In this document: positions 18,895 through 27,979 of the stretch, one piece after another | How positions within the stretch are numbered: the first letter of the stretch is position 1 | Layout: the number at the start of each line of letters is the position of its first letter | Source: Sphingorhabdus lacus | Lineage (GTDB): Bacteria > Pseudomonadota > Alphaproteobacteria > Sphingomonadales > Sphingomonadaceae | Direction: 5' to 3' | Assembly: GCF_009768975.1 (NCBI RefSeq) | Contig: NZ_CP035733.1 | Span: forward strand, 2,710,001 to 2,774,000 | DNA: 64,000 bases | Position numbers and translations under genes: made by a program | The notes under the pieces: model-generated | Told to the model about the DNA's origin: nothing | Seen by the model: only the letters and a program-made list of their open reading frames with translations | The model's database searches: none

Positions 18895-18934
18895 ATGCAA
18901 TCGTTTGTTGCAATATTTTCCCCAAGCGTTAGCA
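18895..18934 (+). promoter_or_regulatory. LacI-type operator in the lacI-transporter divergent region
   Basis: The core CAATCGTTTG (18898-18907) lies within ATGCAATCGTTTGTTGCAA. It nearly repeats the GH68 site and also has GCGTTA 12 bases downstream (11 at the GH68 site), so operator and promoter are conserved as a unit. A -35 (TTGTTG, 18905-18910) and a weak -10 (TTAGCA, 18929-18934) can be drawn with 18-base spacing. It may control both the transporter and lacI itself. Confidence 0.7.
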
Positions 18935-18977
18935 GATAATGAGGAGAGTGGCGGATTGTTCCGCACAGGAGAGAAAA

Positions 18978-20300
18978 ATGTCACAACCGGCGACCAAGCC
19001 ACATCTGTCCTTGTCCAAAATTCTGCAAATGAATCTAGGCTTCTTGGGCCTGCAATTCAGCTTTGGGCTGCAGCAGGGCAATATGGCGCCGATTTATTCC
19101 TATCTCGGCGCGGACGAGGCTTCCCTGCCGATTCTGCAACTGGCGGGTCCGATTACCGGATTGGTCGTGCAACCTATCATTGGCGCAATGAGCGATCGTA
19201 CAAATTCGAAATGGGGGCGACGCACGCCCTATTTCATTGTCGGTGCAATATTATGCTCGCTTGGCCTGCTGTTCATGCCTCTGTCGCAAAGCATATTGAT
19301 GGCAGCGAGCCTGCTTTGGATCCTGGACGCTGGCAATAACATCACGATGGAGCCTTATCGCGCCTATGTCAGCGACCGTCTGAATGAAGACCAGCACAAT
19401 GTCGGCTTTTTAACCCAGAGTGCCTTTACCGGGCTGGCCCAATGTCTTGCGCTCGGAACGCCAGCGCTGCTGGTCGGTCTGTTTGGCATGAACAAGGATG
19501 CCATTGGCGCCAACAATATTCCCGATACGGTCTATGTTGTCTTTACCATCGGAGCCGTTCTGTCGCTTTCCACCATATTATGGTCTGTCATTCGCGTACC
19601 AGAGCTGCCTCTGACGGAAAGCCAAAAGACCGAGATTGCGGCACAGCCAAAAACTGCTTCTGCAACCTTCAAGGAAATTGGTTCGGCGATCATGGAAATG
19701 CCACGGCCCATGCGCAAGCTGGGCGTGATGATGCTGTTCCAATGGTATGCGATGGGCATTTACTGGACCTATGTGACCTATTCGATTGCCCGATCGGTTT
19801 ACAACACCAGCGAACCGGTCAGCGACGGTTTCCGCAGCGCCGTGCTGACCAACGGGACAATGGCGGCCTTTTATAATGCCGTGGCTTTTGTGGCGGCGCT
19901 GGTGATGATGCCTTTGATCCGGAAAATGGGTGCACGCAAGGTGCATGCCGTGGCGCTGGTGGCAGGCGGTCTTGGTATGATGGCCATTCCCCAGATGACC
20001 GAAACATCTATGTTGTTCCCGGCCGCCATTGGTGTCGGCATCTGCTGGGGCAGTATCATGGGAACGCCCTATGTCATGCTGGCCAGCTGCATTCCGCCAC
20101 GCCGGACCGGGGTCTATATGGGGATTTTCAACATGATGATCGTAATCCCCATGCTGTTGAACGCCGCGACCTTCCCCTTCTATTATGAACCTTGGCTCGG
20201 GGGCGATGCCCGCAATGCGCTGGTACTCGCGGGTGCATTGCTGATATGCGCAGCAATTGCGGTTATGCGAGTGAAGGATAGCGAATTAGGTACCCCCTGA
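18978..20300 (+). CDS. MFS sugar transporter (SUC/GPH-like)
   Basis: Inner membrane sugar:cation symporter. 440 residues from the ATG that follows a strong AGGAGAG; a longer frame from 18939 lacks such support. About 12 hydrophobic segments. The sequence Q-Q-G-N-M-A-P-I-Y-S-Y-L-G-A and the loop S-D-R-T-N-S-K-W-G-R-R-T-P-Y after helix 2 match the maltose/sucrose transporters of proteobacteria and plant SUC proteins. Position between lacI and the TonB receptor fits import of a disaccharide across the inner membrane. Substrate inferred from the GH68 neighbour. Confidence 0.92.
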   Translation: MSQPATKPHLSLSKILQMNLGFLGLQFSFGLQQGNMAPIYSYLGADEASLPILQLAGPITGLVVQPIIGAMSDRTNSKWGRRTPYFIVGAILCSLGLLFMPLSQSILMAASLLWILDAGNNITMEPYRAYVSDRLNEDQHNVGFLTQSAFTGLAQCLALGTPALLVGLFGMNKDAIGANNIPDTVYVVFTIGAVLSLSTILWSVIRVPELPLTESQKTEIAAQPKTASATFKEIGSAIMEMPRPMRKLGVMMLFQWYAMGIYWTYVTYSIARSVYNTSEPVSDGFRSAVLTNGTMAAFYNAVAFVAALVMMPLIRKMGARKVHAVALVAGGLGMMAIPQMTETSMLFPAAIGVGICWGSIMGTPYVMLASCIPPRRTGVYMGIFNMMIVIPMLLNAATFPFYYEPWLGGDARNALVLAGALLICAAIAVMRVKDSELGTP

Positions 20301-20361
20301 ACGGCCTAAAGTCCGGAAAATTGTGACGATAATGCCACAGAAAAGCCTCGGATAAAATTTT

Positions 20362-20412
20362 ATGCAAAGGTTTGCGAAAAATTCTTGCAAACGATTTCCA
20401 AATCACTATCAA
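20362..20412 (+). promoter_or_regulatory. Two tandem LacI-type operator-like sites before the TonB receptor
   Basis: The cores CAAAGGTTTG (20365-20374) and CAAACGATTT (20388-20397) are 23 bases apart, about two DNA turns. Each matches part of the operator consensus from the other two sites (13 of 19 and fewer). A possible -35 TTGCAA (20385-20390) and -10 TATCAA (20407-20412) overlap the second site. The match is weaker than at the other promoters, so assignment is tentative. Confidence 0.45.
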
Positions 20413-20465
20413 GCGCAGTGGAGGCGTAAAACAGCGCCCATTTACGATTTTTAGGGGAGGATGAT

Positions 20466-22985
20466 ATGAAGATATCCCGTTTGCATGGTTATGCATCAGC
20501 GATCGCGTTGTGCACGGCATTGGTTGCCGTTCCGGCATTTGCGCAGGATGAGGCCGCAGCTGCTGATGAAGAAGTTTCCAGCCTTGACGAAATTGTGGTG
20601 ACCGCCTCGGGCCGTGACCAGACCAAGATCGAAACCTCGGTATCTGTTACCAGCATCGACGCCCAGCTTATCCAGGATTTTCAGCCGAGCTCCGAAGCTG
20701 AAGTCTTCAAACTGATTCCCGGCATTCAGGTGCCCGGAACATCCGGCCCTGGTGGTAACTCCAATATCGCGGTGCGCGGTCTGCCGGTTGCTACCGGTGG
20801 TGCTCCTTTCGTGCAATTGCAGGAAGACGGCCTGCCAGTTGTTCTGTTCGGCGATATCCAGTTCGGCAATAACGACTATTGGACACGTTTTGACCCGTCG
20901 GTCGCCAGCATCGAAGCTGTACGTGGCGGTTCTGCCACGACCTTTGCATCGCAGGCCCCAGGCGCTGTTATCAACTATATCAGCAATTATGGCCGTGAAG
21001 AAGGCGGCTATGTCGAGCTCAAAAAAGGTATCGATTACAGCGAAACCCAGTTGAACTTCCGCTATGGCGGCGCACTGACCGACAGCATGAACTTCCATGT
21101 TGGTGGTTCTTTCAAGCGCGGTCGCGGCCCGCTCAACGCTGGCTATAATCTTAGCGACAGCATTCAGGTAAAGGCGAATGTCACCAAGGAATTTGGCGAT
21201 GGCAAAGGCTATTTCCGCCTGCTGTTCAAATATGCCGATACGGCAGAACCCAACTACACAGGTGCACCAGCCTTGGCGACAATCAGTGGTGGCAAGGTCA
21301 GCAATGTGCGTCCTTTCCCTGGCTTTGATGGCCGCACGGACACCAACTACTCGCTCTATAATCAGAGCTTCCTGATCTATAACCGTCAGGGCACGCTGGA
21401 GCGCGTCAAAATGGACGGGATCACCACCAAGCAGAAGTCAATCGGTGCCTCGTTCCACTATGAGTTGAGTGACAATATCACTGTCGACAACAACGCCCGC
21501 TATTCCGATCTGAGCGGTGGCTTTGCATCGCCCTTCCTTGGGATCGCGACAACAGCTAGCGTTCTGGGTTCTACCGTCAATGGCCGTACCGTGCAGGCAA
21601 TCCGCTATGCGAGCGGACCCAATGCCGGACAGCTCTACACAGGCACCTATCTCGACAATAACGTGAATGTGAAGACGAATATCCGCGATCTGGGCAGCTT
21701 TGTGAACGATCTGACCATCGCTGGTAAATTTGAAACGGGCTTTGCAGATCTGACTGCGCGTGTCGGCTATTTCTACATGGACCAGACCATCGCAATGGAC
21801 TGGCATGTTAACAAATCGCTGCGCGAACTCAGCGGCAATAACCCTTCGCAGCTTGACCTGTTTGACAGCGCAACATCGACCGCAGCTGCCAACCAGATCA
21901 CGCAAGAAGGTATCTCTGGCTATAACAATAACTGGGGCAATTGCTGCGCACGTGATTATGATCTGTCCTACACCAACACTGCGCCATATGCGCAGTTGGT
22001 GCTCGACAATGACACCTTCAATCTGGACGGCAGCGTTCGTTTTGAAAAGGTCAAGGCATCGGGCTACACCATTGCCGGAGGCCCGGAGTTCAACGTAAAT
22101 TCCAATGGCATCCTCATCCCCACGATGACCGCCAACGGCACACGCGAAGTTCTTGACTATAGCCGCAGCTACACGAGCTGGACCGCAGGTGCCTTGTGGA
22201 AAGCAACGCCTGATCTGTCGATCTTCGGTCGTGCATCGCGTGGTGGCCGCTTCAACAGCGATCGTCAAACCGTCAGCGGAAAATTCAACCCGGATGGCAG
22301 CCTCTGCACCCGTGCACAGGCAACCGCGCTGGCCTGTACCGACGGCGTTACGCCTTCGGTCGACTTCGTGAACCAGTATGAAATCGGTTTGAAGAACCGG
22401 GGCAACTTGGGTGATGGCCGTTACACCGTTGAGTTCACCCTGTTGAAGGGCGATTTCAAGCGTAGCGACTTTGAACCAACCACGACCGGTATCTGCCCCG
22501 GCGGCGGTTGCGTCATCGACAACAGCTTCAAGACCCAGGGTGCCGAATTCTTCGCCACACTGCGTCTGGGCGGTTTCAACTTCATCGCCAACGCAACCTA
22601 CACAAAGGCGAAGCAGAAGTTCACGTCGACCCGCAATGGGACCCAAGTGGCAGGCTCGGCCAATTTCGGCCGCGCGCTGAACATTCCGGACCTCAGCTAC
22701 TCGCTGTCGGCCAATTATGACGTAATGGAAATTGCAACCATCGGCGTCACCGCAGTGGGTCAGTCGAGCACTTTTGACGGCGCGTTGGTCTATCCGGGCA
22801 AAACGGTCTTCAACACCAATTTGAAGGTCATGCCGCTCGAAAATCTGGAAGTGGGCCTCAATGTCTACAACCTGTTCAACACCTATGACTCGCGCGGTAA
22901 CGGCAACGGAACCTTTGGCGGCGGCATTACCGGCACACCGGTAATCGGCCGCACGCTGACCGGTTCGGTGCGTTTCAGCTTCTAA
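20466..22985 (+). CDS. TonB-dependent outer membrane receptor (sugar locus)
   Basis: Outer membrane active transporter. 839 residues. A signal peptide is cleaved near residue 26 (A-F-A then Q-D). A short acidic linker and a TonB box (E-I-V-V-T-A-S) follow, then the plug domain (about 55-180, with G-N-S-N-I-A-V-R-G-L-P) and a long beta-barrel ending in the terminal aromatic G-S-V-R-F-S-F. A strong ribosome site (AGGGGAGG) precedes the ATG. It lies directly after the MFS gene with operator-like sequence in the 165-base gap, so it likely imports the same sugar. The operon-level parallel is the Xanthomonas sucrose uptake locus. Confidence 0.94.
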   Translation: MKISRLHGYASAIALCTALVAVPAFAQDEAAAADEEVSSLDEIVVTASGRDQTKIETSVSVTSIDAQLIQDFQPSSEAEVFKLIPGIQVPGTSGPGGNSNIAVRGLPVATGGAPFVQLQEDGLPVVLFGDIQFGNNDYWTRFDPSVASIEAVRGGSATTFASQAPGAVINYISNYGREEGGYVELKKGIDYSETQLNFRYGGALTDSMNFHVGGSFKRGRGPLNAGYNLSDSIQVKANVTKEFGDGKGYFRLLFKYADTAEPNYTGAPALATISGGKVSNVRPFPGFDGRTDTNYSLYNQSFLIYNRQGTLERVKMDGITTKQKSIGASFHYELSDNITVDNNARYSDLSGGFASPFLGIATTASVLGSTVNGRTVQAIRYASGPNAGQLYTGTYLDNNVNVKTNIRDLGSFVNDLTIAGKFETGFADLTARVGYFYMDQTIAMDWHVNKSLRELSGNNPSQLDLFDSATSTAAANQITQEGISGYNNNWGNCCARDYDLSYTNTAPYAQLVLDNDTFNLDGSVRFEKVKASGYTIAGGPEFNVNSNGILIPTMTANGTREVLDYSRSYTSWTAGALWKATPDLSIFGRASRGGRFNSDRQTVSGKFNPDGSLCTRAQATALACTDGVTPSVDFVNQYEIGLKNRGNLGDGRYTVEFTLLKGDFKRSDFEPTTTGICPGGGCVIDNSFKTQGAEFFATLRLGGFNFIANATYTKAKQKFTSTRNGTQVAGSANFGRALNIPDLSYSLSANYDVMEIATIGVTAVGQSSTFDGALVYPGKTVFNTNLKVMPLENLEVGLNVYNLFNTYDSRGNGNGTFGGGITGTPVIGRTLTGSVRFSF

Positions 22986-23024
22986 ACCAAAACCGAAGGG
23001 TCACACCTTCGACAGGATAAGAGG

Positions 23025-23058
23025 CGGGTCCGGCGGCGCAAGCTTCCGGACCCGTTTT
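23025..23058 (+). terminator. Rho-independent terminator after the TonB receptor
   Basis: A 9-bp perfect stem (CGGGTCCGG with CCGGACCCG) and a 12-base loop are followed by TTTT. It separates the receptor from the halogenase gene, which therefore needs its own promoter or relies on read-through. Confidence 0.75.
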
Positions 23059-23091
23059 CGTTGCAAAAACAAGTAGCGGGCGTAACGGGAA

Positions 23092-24597
23092 ATGATGACG
23101 GACAAGCGTATCGAATCGATTGTAATTGTCGGCGGCGGTTCGGCCGGATGGATGACGGCGGCCGCGTTGTCGAACAGCCTGCGGCAGGGGTGCAAGATCA
23201 CCCTGATCGAGTCCGACGATATCGGCACCGTCGGTGTAGGTGAGGCCACGATTCCGCCTATCCGCACGTTTAACGAAATGCTCGGCATTGATGAACGCGA
23301 GTTCGTCAAATCGACCCAAGGCTCGTTCAAGCTGGGGATCGAGTTTGTCGACTGGGGCCATTTGGGCAACCGCTATTTCCACCCCTTCGGACCACATGGC
23401 CGGGCGTTCGATATCGTCGGACTCCACCATTATTGGCTGAAGGCGCGCGAGGCCGGAGAGACGGCGGCCTTTGACGAACATTGCATGGCATGGGCACTCG
23501 CGCGGGCAGGGCGCTTTACGCGGCCCGGGCAAGACCCGCGCAATGTGCTGTCGACCTTTGACTATGCCTATCATTTCGACGCCGGGCTCTACGCACGTCA
23601 TCTGCGGCGTTATTCCGAGGAGCGTGGCGTTTTACGGGTCGAAGGCAAAATCGCTTCAGTCGCCCAAAATGGCGAAAGCGGATTTGTCGAGACGGTTCAA
23701 CTGGAGGATGGCCAGGTCTTTGCCGCCGATCTGTTTATCGACTGCTCCGGATTTCGCGGGCTTCTGATCGAGGGCAGTTTACAAACGGGCTACGAAGATT
23801 GGTCGCATTGGTTGCCCTGCGACCGGGCCGTCGCCATGCCTTGTGCGAAGGGTGGCGCGTTTACGCCCTACACCCGTTCCACCGCCCGCGCCGCCGGGTG
23901 GCAATGGCGCATCCCGCTGCAGCACCGGACAGGCAATGGCTATGTCTATTGCAGCCAGTTTATATCGGACGAAGAAGCTGAGGCAACGTTGCGCGGCAAT
24001 CTGGATGGGGAGGCGCTCGCCGGGCCAAACCGCTTGCGCTTTACCACGGGTCGGCGGAAGAAATTCTGGAACAAGAATGTCATCGCTATCGGCCTGTCGA
24101 GCGGCTTTATGGAGCCTCTCGAATCGACCAGCCTACATTTGATCCAAGCGGGCATTTCGAAACTTTTGGCGCTGTTTCCGGACAAGGGCTTCAACCCGCT
24201 GCTGGCCGACGAATACAACCATATTGCGGTGACCGAATTTGAACGCATCCGCGATTTTCTGGTGCTGCACTATAAACTCACCACCCGCGACGACAGTGAA
24301 TTGTGGCGCTATTGCGCGCATATGGAGATCCCCGACACGCTGCAGTTCAAAATCGACCATTTCAAAAGCTATGGCCGCCATATCGCACGGGACATGGATT
24401 TGTTCGGCCCGCCCAGTTGGCTCGCCGTGCATATCGGACAGGGCAATATTCCCGATGCAGTCGATCCGCTGTTCGACTATCGCGGGATCGATGGACGCGA
24501 ATGGCTGGGCAAGTTGCGAGGCGCGATGCAGTTTGAAGCCGAGCGCCAGCCGAGCCACCAGCAGTTTATCGACCAGCATTGCAAGGCAGGCAGCTAA
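23092..24597 (+). CDS. Flavin-dependent tryptophan-halogenase family protein
   Basis: 501 residues. The FAD loop G-G-G-S-A-G-W is at 14-20. Lys80 in S-F-K-L-G-I-E-F aligns with the catalytic lysine of RebH/PrnA. The halogenase signature W-x-W-x-I-P is intact (W270 to P275), and E-P-L-E-S-T-S at 341-347 matches the acidic residues near the active site. On sequence it should be able to form and use hypohalous acid. Members beside TonB receptors, such as BrvH from Brevundimonas, halogenate indole-type compounds rather than free tryptophan; the natural substrate is unknown. An alternative ATG lies one codon further. The oxygenase-like gene follows after 3 bases. Confidence 0.88.
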   Translation: MMTDKRIESIVIVGGGSAGWMTAAALSNSLRQGCKITLIESDDIGTVGVGEATIPPIRTFNEMLGIDEREFVKSTQGSFKLGIEFVDWGHLGNRYFHPFGPHGRAFDIVGLHHYWLKAREAGETAAFDEHCMAWALARAGRFTRPGQDPRNVLSTFDYAYHFDAGLYARHLRRYSEERGVLRVEGKIASVAQNGESGFVETVQLEDGQVFAADLFIDCSGFRGLLIEGSLQTGYEDWSHWLPCDRAVAMPCAKGGAFTPYTRSTARAAGWQWRIPLQHRTGNGYVYCSQFISDEEAEATLRGNLDGEALAGPNRLRFTTGRRKKFWNKNVIAIGLSSGFMEPLESTSLHLIQAGISKLLALFPDKGFNPLLADEYNHIAVTEFERIRDFLVLHYKLTTRDDSELWRYCAHMEIPDTLQFKIDHFKSYGRHIARDMDLFGPPSWLAVHIGQGNIPDAVDPLFDYRGIDGREWLGKLRGAMQFEAERQPSHQQFIDQHCKAGS

Positions 24598-24600
24598 ACC

Positions 24601-25959
24601 GTGGACGCCGCCGCGCTGTTCCGGACAGCCTGTCAGGCGCGGCAGAACCAGGATATCGAAAGCGCGATCGGGGCGATTGACGATGCGCAGCGGCTGGCCC
24701 CTGATGACCCCCAGATCGCAGCGGTCCGCGCGCTTTTATATTATGAGAGTTGGCGACCGTCCTCCGACCTTTTTGCTCACGCCCTGGCGCTGAATCCCGA
24801 AGATATGCAACTTCGCCGCAATCAGGCGTTGGCTTTGGTATCGGAAGGGGAGCGTGACGCTGCCGAAGCCTTGCTCGAACGCGAATTGCAGCGGCAGCCG
24901 GTCTGGTCGGAAGGGCATAGCACCTTGTCGCGCATCCGGCTTACTGCGGGCGATGCTGCAAATTATGACCGCAGTTTCGCCGACGCCTGCGCCCGTCAGG
25001 ATGGTTCGTTTTCGCTGCATCTCGCCTGGTTCCATCAGGCCGCTTTGATAAAGGATTGGGATAAAGTCAGGTCGATTCTGGCCAAAGCAGAATTACGCTA
25101 TCCCGGACAAAGCGCGTTGCGTTCCGCGCGTTTCTATCTCGCGGCGGAGTCGGGAGATGAGGCCGGTGCCGAAGCTGCTTATGGCGATGTTGCCAACTTG
25201 GCCGATCCGGGTCTGGATCTGTGCAAGGTGCGTTACCATCTGCGCAAGGGCCATTGGGGTGCCGCAGAAGAATGCGCGCGCCGTTATATCGGAACGCCGG
25301 TTGGCGCGATGTTCTGGCCTTATCTGTCGCTCATATGGCGCGTGACGGACAATGCGCTGGCGCACTGGCTGGATGGTGCGCCGCCCTATTTGTCTGTCAT
25401 TGATTTGGACGTTTCGTCGAGGCAAGTTTCTGATCTCGCGGATGTGCTGCGCCGCTTGCATATCCTGCAGGCGCCCTATCCCGAGCAATCGGTACGCGGC
25501 GGCACGCAAACCGACCGACCGCTGTTTTTTCACCCCGATCCCGCGGTGCAGGCCATACGTCGCACGATCATGAATGCGGTGCGCGGCTTTGTGGAGGCGC
25601 TGCCCCCCCCTGATCCGCGGCACCCTTTGCTGGGGGCCAACCGTTCCACAATGCTGCTGGACGGCAGCTGGTCGGTTCGACTTACGGGTAAAGGCTTTCA
25701 TGCCAGCCACAGCCATGTGAACGGATGGATCAGTTCGGCTTTTTATGTTGCCTTACCCGACCAACCGGGACCACCGCCGTCTGGCCATTTCGCGCTGGGC
25801 ACGCCGCCGCCGGAACTGGGGCTTGAACTGCCAGCCTATCAAACGGTCGAGCCACGCCCGGGGCGGCTGGTTTTGTTCCCGTCCACCATGTGGCACAGCA
25901 CCATTCCCTTTGACGCGGGGGAGCGGCTGACCATCGCTTTTGATATTAAGCGTCCATGA
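24601..25959 (+). CDS. TPR protein with C-terminal putative 2OG-Fe(II) oxygenase domain
   Basis: 452 residues with a GTG start 3 bases after the halogenase stop. The first half (about 1-250) is TPR-like, rich in Ala, Leu and Arg. The C-terminal part (about 260-452) resembles the PF13759-type 2-oxoglutarate/Fe(II) oxygenase fold: a G-F-H-A-S-H-S-H-V-N-G-W metal-ligand region near 368, then P-G-R-L-V-L-F-P-S-x-M-W-H with the distal His, and a final Arg-containing strand. Such TPR-oxygenase proteins recur next to halogenase-like genes and TonB receptors in Caulobacterales and Sphingomonadales. Substrate unknown. Confidence 0.82.
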   Translation: MDAAALFRTACQARQNQDIESAIGAIDDAQRLAPDDPQIAAVRALLYYESWRPSSDLFAHALALNPEDMQLRRNQALALVSEGERDAAEALLERELQRQPVWSEGHSTLSRIRLTAGDAANYDRSFADACARQDGSFSLHLAWFHQAALIKDWDKVRSILAKAELRYPGQSALRSARFYLAAESGDEAGAEAAYGDVANLADPGLDLCKVRYHLRKGHWGAAEECARRYIGTPVGAMFWPYLSLIWRVTDNALAHWLDGAPPYLSVIDLDVSSRQVSDLADVLRRLHILQAPYPEQSVRGGTQTDRPLFFHPDPAVQAIRRTIMNAVRGFVEALPPPDPRHPLLGANRSTMLLDGSWSVRLTGKGFHASHSHVNGWISSAFYVALPDQPGPPPSGHFALGTPPPELGLELPAYQTVEPRPGRLVLFPSTMWHSTIPFDAGERLTIAFDIKRP

Positions 25960-25978
25960 AGCTCTTGCTCTTGACGGG

Positions 25979-27970
25979 ATGCCCATTAACAAGACCGTCA
26001 TGTTAGGCGTTTGCTATTATCCCGAACATTGGCCCGAACAGATCTGGGCTCGCGATGCGCAGCGGATGCGCGATCTGGGCCTCACCTATGTGCGCATCGG
26101 TGAGTTCGCCTGGGGCCGTTTAGAAAAGAGCGAGGGCCAGTTCACTTGGGAATGGATGGACCGCGCTATTGACACATTGGGAGAGGCCGGGCTGAAGGTG
26201 GTTCTGGGCACACCCACGGCGACACCGCCCAAATGGTTGTGCGAAAAATATCCGGACATTTTGCCGGTAGATACCCACACCGGCCAGCGCCGTGACTTCG
26301 GTTCGCGCCGCCATTATGATTTTTCCAGCGAAACCTATCTTGTTCAGGCGGAACGCATCAGCGCAGCGATGGCGCAGCGTTACGGCTCACATCTCCATGT
26401 CGCAGGATGGCAGACCGATAATGAACTCTGCTGCCATGATACAACGCAAAGCGCGTCACCGGCGGCGCGTGATGCATTCCGGATATGGTGCGCCGAACGC
26501 TACGGGACAGTCGAGGCACTGAATGCCGCCTGGGGCAATGTGTTCTGGTCGATGGAATATGACAGCTTTGACCAGATCGAGCTGCCATTCTTCACGGTAT
26601 GCGAAACAAATCCTGCACACCGTCTCGCTTTTCGCCGCTTTGCATCGGATCAGGTGGTGCGCTTTCATGACGTCATGATTGCCGCTATCCGCGCGCACGC
26701 AGGCGAGGGGCAATGGGTCACACATAATATCATTCCGCCTGCAACGACCGGCGTCGATAATGCCGGGCTGACCCGCGGTCTCGATTTTGTAAGCTATGAT
26801 AATTATCCGCTCGGCTTTTCAGACCAGTTGATGGCCAGGGCACCGGCTTCGGATTGGCAGCCCTTCATGCGGACGGGGCACCCTGATTTGGCGGCGTTGA
26901 ATTTCGATTCGGTGCGCGGGCTTTCCAAAGGGGCCTGGTGGGTGATGGAGCAACAGCCTGGCCCGGTAAACTGGGCTCCCCACAATCCACGCCCGGCGCC
27001 CGGCATGATACGGCATTGGACGTTGCAGGCCTTCGCCCATGGCGCGGCCTGCGTGGCCTATTTTCGCTGGCGGCAGGTGCCCTTTGCGCAGGAACAGATG
27101 CATGCGGGATTGCTGCGTCCCGATGACCAGCGCGCACCTGCATGGCCAGAAGTTGAACAGGTTGTGCGTGAAATGGCACTGCTGGGCGATCTGTCGGCAG
27201 TATCCGAAAAAGCGCCGGTAGCGTTGCTGGTTGATCCCGCTTCGGCGTGGGTTGACGATATCGAGCGGCAAGGTGCGGGTTATCGTTATCCGGCGGTTGT
27301 GTTCCAATATTATGGCGCGCTGCGGGCCTTGGGGCTGGATGTGGATATCCTGCCTGCGGGCGATGTGCCGCTGGACGGATATAAGTTGATCGTCGCTCCG
27401 ACGCTTGCAATGCCGGATGAAACAACCGTTGGGACATTGCGGGCGAGTGATGGCTTGCTTCTTTTCGGACCGCGTTCGGGCGCAAAGACACAGGAGTTTT
27501 CCATTAGCGACGGTTTACCGCCTGGCCCGTTGCGGGAATTTGTACCTGTAAAAGTCATCGCAGTAGAGACATTGCGCCCGGACTGTACCGGGGGTCTTCA
27601 TTATCAAGGCGAGCATTTCGAAAGCGGTCGCTGGCGCGAAACAATTGAAGCAGGCGATACGGAAATCGTGGCAACCTACGAAGATGGTGCTCCTGCTGCC
27701 ATTCGTTCGGGCCGCAGCACCTATATAGCGACATTGACCGATGACGCTTTTCTGAAAAGCGTTTTGGTTCGGCTGTGCGCCGAAGCGAATATTCCGGTCA
27801 CGCCGTTGCCGCCGACCTTGCGTTTACGCCGCCGCGGCGATCTGAGCTTTGCCTTCAACTTGTCGGATGAATCTACCCATGCTCCAGCATCCGAAGACGC
27901 AGAATTCGTAATCGGCGGTCGCCAGATCGAACCCTTTGGTGTCGCTGTCTGGCGATCAGCCGCCATTTAA
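25979..27970 (+). CDS. GH42 beta-galactosidase
   Basis: Releases terminal beta-galactose from small galactosides; cytoplasmic, no signal peptide. 663 residues from the ATG at 25979, chosen because the longer frame starts at TTG inside the upstream gene. The ATG at 26000 is also possible. The (beta/alpha)8 domain carries the acid/base Glu149 in Q-T-D-N-E and the nucleophile Glu324 in W-V-M-E-Q-Q-P-G. A trimerisation domain and a small C-terminal beta domain follow. The N-terminal G-V-C-Y-Y-P-E-H-W-P is the family hallmark. It lies 19 bases after the oxygenase-like gene, so probably co-transcribed; convergent with prfC. Confidence 0.93.
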   Translation: MPINKTVMLGVCYYPEHWPEQIWARDAQRMRDLGLTYVRIGEFAWGRLEKSEGQFTWEWMDRAIDTLGEAGLKVVLGTPTATPPKWLCEKYPDILPVDTHTGQRRDFGSRRHYDFSSETYLVQAERISAAMAQRYGSHLHVAGWQTDNELCCHDTTQSASPAARDAFRIWCAERYGTVEALNAAWGNVFWSMEYDSFDQIELPFFTVCETNPAHRLAFRRFASDQVVRFHDVMIAAIRAHAGEGQWVTHNIIPPATTGVDNAGLTRGLDFVSYDNYPLGFSDQLMARAPASDWQPFMRTGHPDLAALNFDSVRGLSKGAWWVMEQQPGPVNWAPHNPRPAPGMIRHWTLQAFAHGAACVAYFRWRQVPFAQEQMHAGLLRPDDQRAPAWPEVEQVVREMALLGDLSAVSEKAPVALLVDPASAWVDDIERQGAGYRYPAVVFQYYGALRALGLDVDILPAGDVPLDGYKLIVAPTLAMPDETTVGTLRASDGLLLFGPRSGAKTQEFSISDGLPPGPLREFVPVKVIAVETLRPDCTGGLHYQGEHFESGRWRETIEAGDTEIVATYEDGAPAAIRSGRSTYIATLTDDAFLKSVLVRLCAEANIPVTPLPPTLRLRRRGDLSFAFNLSDESTHAPASEDAEFVIGGRQIEPFGVAVWRSAAI

Positions 27971-27979
27971 CGGCTGGAA

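Noticed and set aside
21438-22646. 402-codon open frame on the minus strand
   Set aside because: Antisense shadow of the TonB receptor; it has no recognisable domain and the receptor frame is complete to its terminal aromatic residue.
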